Origin: Microcoleus sp. CSU_2_2
GTDB lineage: Bacteria; Cyanobacteriota; Cyanobacteriia; Cyanobacteriales; Microcoleaceae
Length of the DNA: 35,494 nucleotides
Assembly: GCA_012035135.1 (NCBI GenBank)
Contig: JAAUPI010000028.1
Coordinates: forward strand, 1-35,494
Reading direction: 5' to 3'
How positions within the stretch are numbered: the stretch's first letter is position 1; the number at the start of each line of letters is the position of its first letter. Under the pieces are notes generated by a model that was not told where the DNA came from, did no database searches, and saw only the letters and a program-made list of their open reading frames with translations. Positions 30,946 to 35,494 of this stretch are shown piece after piece. Made by a program: the position numbers and the translations under genes.

Positions 30946-31524
30946 ATGTATATCCGGTTTAATGCTTCCCAATCAGTTGAAATAGCCGTACCAGAGGAAC
31001 GGGTTCCCATTCAACATTATCTGCGTCAGCCCCGGCGACTTGTAAACGCCCTAGTCGATGGAAGTCGTACTGAGCAGCTAAGCGATGAGTGTTTCCGGCT
31101 AAAAATGCGGCCGTTAGAATTTATGATGCTGAGGATTCAACCCACAGTAGACATGAGGGTGTGGGCGCAGTCGGACGGCACAATCAATTTGGAGTCTGTC
31201 GCCTGTGAAATTCGCGGGGTTGGCTATATCAACGATCGCTTCGCTCTGAATCTCAAGGGACGACTTTCTCCGCATCAAAGCTGCGGGACAACGTATCTGA
31301 AGGGAAAAGCAGATTTAGAAGTACGAGTAGAGCTACCACCGCCTTTGTGGCTGACACCAAAACCGATTTTAGAAGCTACGGGGAACAGTCTGCTCAAGAG
31401 CGTACTTGTGAGTGTCAAACAGCGATTGATGTACCAGTTACTGTTAGATTACCGTCGGTGGGCTGGCAACGAAACTGACTTACTTTTGAGCGATCGCCCT
31501 CAAATATTATCTTTAGAAGGGTAA
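30946..31524 (+). CDS. DUF1997 family protein
   Basis: 192 residues, matching DUF1997, found in cyanobacteria and plastid-bearing plants. Visible stretches are YLRQPRRLVNALVDGSRTEQ, FRLKMRPLEFMMLRIQPTVD and YLKGKADLEVRVELPPPLWL. A helix-grip/lipid-binding-type beta-sheet with a C-terminal helix is likely; no catalytic motif or TM segment. The start ATG 30946 lies in a divergent arrangement to pheA (about 200 bp apart). Function unknown. Confidence 0.85.
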   Translation: MYIRFNASQSVEIAVPEERVPIQHYLRQPRRLVNALVDGSRTEQLSDECFRLKMRPLEFMMLRIQPTVDMRVWAQSDGTINLESVACEIRGVGYINDRFALNLKGRLSPHQSCGTTYLKGKADLEVRVELPPPLWLTPKPILEATGNSLLKSVLVSVKQRLMYQLLLDYRRWAGNETDLLLSDRPQILSLEG

Positions 31525-31670
31525 GTCGAATAGTTAATTTATGTATTTGTAGGGACAAGTTTAGCCAATCGACTTTCTGGATGTAGATAAAATTGGTAAA
31601 AAACTGCCCCGATCGAATTAGAAGTTATATCATGTCCGGATGAATATCGATCGCTCCTGTTCTTGGGAAA

Positions 31671-31695
31671 GCGATCGCTTATTCAGCAAGCCCTA
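31671..31695. repeat. Dispersed repeat, copy 2 (GCGATCG + TTATTCAGCAAGCCCTA)
   Basis: GCGATCGCTTATTCAGCAAG followed by CCCTA matches 103-127 except at one position after the octamer. It lies between the DUF1997 and HTH genes. Confidence 0.5.
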
Positions 31696-31762
31696 CTTAA
31701 TGGCTGAAACCATTGGTTTTATTAATTTTCCTTCTTCCTTCTTCTTTCCATCTTCTTCTTTC

Positions 31763-31792
31763 CATCCGTTACATCCGTTGCCGAACTTCTTT
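31763..31792 (+). repeat. CCGTTACATCCGTTGCCGAACTTC repeat, short copy
   Basis: CATCCGTTACATCCGTTGCC followed by GAACTTCTTTC matches the right half of the repeats at 14212-14257 and 14616-14661. It is adjacent to the 3' end of the HTH gene. Confidence 0.5.
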
Positions 31793-31795
31793 CTG

Positions 31796-32764
31796 CTATA
31801 AAGAGTAGACCTGACCGTCAATCAACAGCCTAGTAATTCCCTTAGCTTGCAAATACGGTGCTGCCTTTTGCAGCATCTTGCCGTCAGGAACCTGAAAAAC
31901 TCTTTGATTGCGAGTAGAAAATCGGCGAGCTATTCGGTGGTTGTCAAAAACTGGCAGAGTTTTCTCCCGAATTTCGTCAGCCGGAATTTGACCGAGTTCG
32001 CCAAAAGCTTTCAGAGGTCTAGTAATTAACTCCGCCGCCCGATCGACCACCAAATAGCAAATTTTGGGAAGAGACGCTTCACTTAAAGGTAAAACTTGAA
32101 TTAGTGTTTTAGCCTGAAGCTGAATCGATGCACCGGACGATCGCAAACCCAGCAAACTCCCTTCAAACAGAGAGTCTTCATCCTCTAAATCCTCTCCGTC
32201 GAAGTCATCTAAATCTGCATCATCCTCATCCTCATCCTCATCCTCGTCGAAATCGCCAAAATCTTCACCTACCAGCAGCCCTTCTTCTGGCAACCTTGCC
32301 TGTAAGTCGCCACTCACAGCCACGCGATCGCTGTTGCGAGTAATATTGGCTACCTCAGCTTCTGACTTGTCAGAAACATCCAAATCAGACCCTAGAGTGG
32401 CTTCCACTTCCATTTCAGCAACTGGTTCAGCAGCCGATAAAGAACGCTTTCGGATCGTCGGTCTCAAATTTGGGACTGACTGGGGGGAAGGGGCATATAC
32501 CACAGAGTCAGGATCGCTGGCAACGGTAGAGGAGTCAACTGTGACATCGATCGGTTCCGAAACACTGCGATCGGGCAAACGCTTTTGTTTTTTCTGGACT
32601 AGAGATTCATATTCGGGCTCTGACAAAGCACTCTGAAGGAGGCGCCTCACTGTCGAACTACTCACTCCATAGCGCTTTGCCAGAGTGATCGTGTTCTCGT
32701 CTGACTGTCGGTACAGCCTGAGGATTTCGCGTTTGTCTGAATCGGAGAGTTTTGTAGGCGTCAT
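31796..32764 (-). CDS. Helix-turn-helix protein with long acidic tract
   Basis: 322 residues. The N-terminus (LSDSDKREILRLYRQSDENT, LAKRYGVSSSTVRRLLQ) is a transposase/resolvase-like HTH, so such proteins are often mis-annotated as transposases. A low-complexity linker follows (residues 65-170), then an acidic run around 172-200 (FGDFDEDEDEDEDDADLDDF). The C-terminal domain (about 215-322: KICYLVVDRAAELITRPLKA, DNHRIARRF) is conserved-looking and not catalytic by eye. There are no DDE residues or transposon ends. Probably a DNA-binding cyanobacterial protein of unknown function. The acidic run is coded by a CATCCT microsatellite (about 32220-32250). Confidence 0.75.
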   Translation of the reverse strand: MTPTKLSDSDKREILRLYRQSDENTITLAKRYGVSSSTVRRLLQSALSEPEYESLVQKKQKRLPDRSVSEPIDVTVDSSTVASDPDSVVYAPSPQSVPNLRPTIRKRSLSAAEPVAEMEVEATLGSDLDVSDKSEAEVANITRNSDRVAVSGDLQARLPEEGLLVGEDFGDFDEDEDEDEDDADLDDFDGEDLEDEDSLFEGSLLGLRSSGASIQLQAKTLIQVLPLSEASLPKICYLVVDRAAELITRPLKAFGELGQIPADEIREKTLPVFDNHRIARRFSTRNQRVFQVPDGKMLQKAAPYLQAKGITRLLIDGQVYSL

Positions 32765-32935
32765 GCCAAGTTTTCCAGCAAAAAGACGTGTCCATCGGTC
32801 GCCAGGGGCTTGCGCCTCGTTTTTCGGTCAGCGAACAGTAATTTTTGATTTTCGATTTGAAGTTAAAAGATTTTGGCAATGACCAAAAAGCTGGTGCGTC
32901 CCCATGGCTTGCCCATAATCCCCAATCTCAAATTG

Positions 32936-33994
32936 CTACGCCCCACGCCGACCGCGCCTGCTCTGGCGAGAACGGGTTGAGATGTCATGTTCCAAAATAG
33001 CTCCTATTCCGAACAGGACGGCACTGAAAACAAAAAATACCTCCAGCAAACTGCCACTTTGATAAGAACCCTCCGCTTGAGTATCGCGCCATTTAAAGTA
33101 CATATCTGCGACGTAAAGCGAAAAAGTTGCAGCCGCAATCATTCGCCAAGATTGGGAAAAACGTCCTCCCCAAAAAGCCAACAGCAGTGCAGTAGCAATA
33201 ATCAGCAGAAAAACGTCCCCCACAATGTAAAACAGATTGATGGCATAGCCATAGGGCGATAGTTGCTTATCCAGCGCCGCCACCCATTCTGGAGCTTGAG
33301 TTTCTTCTGCTTCTTCTGCGGGTGCGGACTTTGCAGCAGAGGAGTCCTGTGCTTTTGCCTTTGACTTGGACGAATTGTCCAAAGCAGGCGCAGTGGGAAT
33401 TGATTTGGTTGCTGGTGCAGTTTCGGTCACTACTTCCTGAGTAGCTGCTGGAGCCAGACCTAGTTGTACCCTCCAGGAGTCAGGTGCAGCAACCCAGATC
33501 GCTACAACTATCCCAAAGGCAGCAATTCCCGATAACAGCCCCCACTGCCAAATTTCTAGATTCAGTCGCTTGGATGTTACAGCTATAACCATGCCTCCGA
33601 TCAGCACCACATAGCTGCCCAGATAGAAGGCATCGGCTGGGGACACGTCCGGGTCAATTCCGAAATAGAGTTCCCAAATGCCGAACAGTACGCCAGCGAT
33701 AAAATAGAACAGCATCCCCAGACCAATGCCCAGCCAAACGTTGCGCCCGCTGACCATGTGAGGGCTTTTCCAGTTTCTAAAACAGACTAAAGCCGCTCCA
33801 AGGTATGCCCCGCATTCAAAAACATAAGTGCCGAGCGAGTACCAAAGCGGTAAACCCTCTTCTTTTGAGAGGGGGACGCTGAACAGCAAAAAAAACAGCA
33901 GCGCCATTACAGCCCAGACAATGCCCACAATGACGAGATTCTGAGCTGAAAGTAAAGATGAAGACGTAGATGACTTTTCAGAAGTGCTACTCAT
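32936..33994 (-). CDS. Multi-pass membrane protein of unknown function
   Basis: 352 residues from the ATG at 33994 (MSSTSEKSSTSSSLLSAQNL). The frame opens further up (34102) but that part has a different composition and no ribosome site. About eight hydrophobic segments flank a 70-residue Ala/Pro/Ser/Lys-rich linker (about residues 200-260). The segments include ILYFIAGVLFGIWELYFGID-like and LFYIVGDVFLLIIATALLLA. It ends in a basic Arg-rich tail (RQSRRGRRGA), suggesting a cytoplasmic C-terminus. The overall plan has some likeness to large sensor-like membrane domains, but I recognise no family. Confidence 0.6.
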   Translation of the reverse strand: MSSTSEKSSTSSSLLSAQNLVIVGIVWAVMALLFFLLFSVPLSKEEGLPLWYSLGTYVFECGAYLGAALVCFRNWKSPHMVSGRNVWLGIGLGMLFYFIAGVLFGIWELYFGIDPDVSPADAFYLGSYVVLIGGMVIAVTSKRLNLEIWQWGLLSGIAAFGIVVAIWVAAPDSWRVQLGLAPAATQEVVTETAPATKSIPTAPALDNSSKSKAKAQDSSAAKSAPAEEAEETQAPEWVAALDKQLSPYGYAINLFYIVGDVFLLIIATALLLAFWGGRFSQSWRMIAAATFSLYVADMYFKWRDTQAEGSYQSGSLLEVFFVFSAVLFGIGAILEHDISTRSRQSRRGRRGA

Positions 33995-34139
33995 AGGGAT
34001 TCCAAGAGGCAAAACTAGCAATTTAATTGCCAGACGGTAGGTAGCATCTACACCGACTTTACAATCGGGTCGCTGAATACAAGTTTGCAATCTTACTTGC
34101 ATTTTGCGTGCCGCCTACCGTGCAATTGTCAAAGATTTC

Positions 34140-34817
34140 TTATGTTGCGATCCATAATTTGTTGAGGGCTGATTGTTTGAGCCAATCTAGAAACTGATTG
34201 CGCTCCGGTGCTGGCATATCTTGCAGCACGTCGCTCACTCCCTCCGCGAAGCCTGTATCGCCAAAATATGATTTGCCCAAACGGTGCAGTTCTTGTAACA
34301 AGGTTTTGAGATGCTGCTCTTGCCAAGGGGGCACCTTGTGACCTTGCAAGGGATTAACGGTTAGCCAATTTTTGATCGCATCAGGGGAGTCTGCCTGGGG
34401 GAAGTTTCCCTGCTGAAATACCTTGGCGATATCTTTCTGAAACGATGCGGCTTGCCTTGAGCCTAAAAGGTCTTCTACATCGAAGTAAACTGCTTGGAGC
34501 AGCAACAGACAAGCCTGTGCGAACAGCGGTGGTTTGGCTGATGCATCAGTCCCCGCCGGCTCTTCGCCGATAAGCTGGTCTAAACGAACTTTGCCCCAGA
34601 CGCTATATCGATCCGGCTCTTCTAACAGAACGCAGGCTTTGCCTCGATTGTCGGTTAAATCCCGCCACAAGGCTCTGGCGTCTTCTGCTTGCTTGCCGTT
34701 GAAGGCGCTGATTAGGCGGAACGTCTGCCCCTGGTAATTGAGAATTGGGATTTGCTGATCCCGTTTTGGGTGTTGAAAATTGGTGATTTCAACATCCTGC
34801 CGTTTCAGAATAAACAT
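34140..34817 (-). CDS. Conserved cyanobacterial hypothetical protein (Npun_F0813-like)
   Basis: 225 residues, beginning MFILKRQDVEITNFQHPKRD. I associate this start and the segment LNYQGQTFRLISAFNGKQAE with a cyanobacteria-only family of hypothetical proteins (Npun_F0813-type). It is soluble, mixed alpha/beta, without catalytic motifs. No function is known. The ATG is at 34817. It is 145 bp upstream of the membrane protein gene on the same strand. Confidence 0.7.
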   Translation of the reverse strand: MFILKRQDVEITNFQHPKRDQQIPILNYQGQTFRLISAFNGKQAEDARALWRDLTDNRGKACVLLEEPDRYSVWGKVRLDQLIGEEPAGTDASAKPPLFAQACLLLLQAVYFDVEDLLGSRQAASFQKDIAKVFQQGNFPQADSPDAIKNWLTVNPLQGHKVPPWQEQHLKTLLQELHRLGKSYFGDTGFAEGVSDVLQDMPAPERNQFLDWLKQSALNKLWIAT

Positions 34818-35223
34818 GACACTGCGATTTGACTCCTGTCATGGCCGAGGTGCTGTGCTTTTGACGTTCTCTCCGACTATCAAGGTACGGAGATTCTTAG
34901 AATTACTTCTAAGGTTTCCTCTTTCAGCGACTAACCTTAAAATCGACTATCCATTGCTGGCAATGCTTAAACCAATTAACCGTTCAAGAGAACCAATCAA
35001 TGAGCTTAAGTTAGTAGAACCCAGAGGGCTAGATCTCCAGAAGCTTACTAGGATATCAAACCTAGTGTTATCGTGCGCCCCACGATACATCAAAAGACAA
35101 GAGAAATATGTGGTTTTCTGGTTTTTGCGATGCGAGTTATTTTCGCCGGCTTTGATTAGACTCGTTTTCGCCACCGAGTTGTTTTTATTTTTTCCCAGCC
35201 TCAGAGTGTTTCACTGATTTGAG
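34818..35223. other. Intergenic region right of the Npun_F0813-like gene
   Basis: About 400 bp. Open frames (34780-35217 plus, 34947-35174 minus) overlap the upstream gene or each other, lack good ribosome sites and have no family features. No gene is supported. Confidence 0.4.
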
Positions 35224-35456
35224 TCGTCCTGTACTGGCGGATATGCTACCTGAGACATCCTCTGTTATACCACAAAGTCGCCCGGTCAGGACGAGGCTTT
35301 CAACCCAATTTCTGGGTAAATTTATAAAACAAGGACGGAAAGCGGAAAACTCATCAGCTTTAGCTATGAGATGTAAGCGACACGAGCGGTTTTAACCGCC
35401 GTCAATCTTTCTTGAATCTTAACATTTTTAGCGGTGTAAAAAGGGCTTTCGCCCTT
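35224..35456. other. Chain of hairpins: possible mobile-element end or structured RNA
   Basis: Several paired segments in 230 bp: TCGTCCTG (35224-35231) with CAGGACGA (35287-35294); ACCCA/TGGGT (35303-35317); CTCAT-C-AGCT/AGCT-ATGAG (35350-35370); GCGGTT/AACCGC (35386-35399); AAGGGC/GCCCTT (35441-35456). Subterminal hairpins of this style are found at ends of IS200/IS605-type elements, but no transposase or TnpB reading frame is visible before the window ends, so the identity is open. Confidence 0.35.
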
Positions 35457-35494
35457 ATACTTAAGATGATAATGAATACACAGGCTGGAAAGTC

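Noticed and set aside
31796-32764. Transposase / insertion sequence
   Set aside because: Only the N-terminal HTH is transposase-like; no DDE residues, no terminal inverted repeats and no target duplication around it.
34780-35217. 145-residue plus-strand ORF near the right end
   Set aside because: Overlaps the start of the gene at 34140-34817 on the other strand and lacks a ribosome site and family features.

Overview
The window is chromosomal DNA from a cyanobacterium, most likely a filamentous non-heterocystous one of the Microcoleus / Oscillatoria / Phormidium type. The reasons are a four-gene IsiA/Pcb chlorophyll-antenna cluster, an RpaA response regulator, many GCGATCGC (HIP1) octamers, short tandem repeats between genes (GGTAATT, CAACTGT and CTAATGA types), and dispersed palindromic repeats. 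The genus is inferred from repeat style and gene content only.

Layout. (1) 135-3439, minus strand: a Uma2 nuclease-like protein, then an ECF nickel/cobalt importer (cbiM-cbiQ-cbiO) with a small palindromic element between cbiQ and cbiO. (2) 3440-7727, plus strand: a near-perfect Fur-box-like palindrome at 3704-3720, then a putative iron-uptake operon. It holds a multi-pass His-containing membrane protein, a frameshifted membrane protein, a TonB-like-architecture protein, a ferritin-like protein and an FTR1 iron permease. (3) 8040-8777: rpaA with a strong terminator. (4) 9239-15193: a second Fur-box-like site, four CP43-like antenna genes (the second carries a C-terminal PsaL-like domain, the third is isiA), a small Cys-rich membrane protein and a FurA-like regulator. 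Regions 2 and 4 read as one iron-acquisition / iron-starvation neighbourhood. (5) 15327-16510, minus: an HD/PDE-like hydrolase with an altered HD motif, and a small ORF. (6) 16801-22221: the rpsL-rpsG-fusA-tuf-rpsJ translation operon with a promoter and a terminator.

(7) 22256-26972: an accessory insert between rpsJ and a LON-domain gene. It has a VapBC-like pair, a nested palindrome, and a tight three-gene operon: an LRR-Roc-COR GTPase (Roco), a DUF6883-type protein, and a DUF4926 protein joined to GDKVA pentad repeats and a C-terminal helical/hydrophobic module. The Roco protein ends in the same type of GDxxx repeats. This is the best candidate for an undescribed conflict or signalling system. 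(8) 27207-34817: LON-domain protein, a HEAT-like/PspA-like fusion, a pentapeptide-repeat protein with pheA, a DUF1997 protein, an HTH protein with an acidic tract, a membrane protein and a conserved cyanobacterial protein. (9) 34818-35494 has no convincing gene but ends in a run of hairpins that may be a mobile-element end or a structured RNA.

Nothing was searched against a database. Family names come from motif recognition, and functions marked as inferred are untested.
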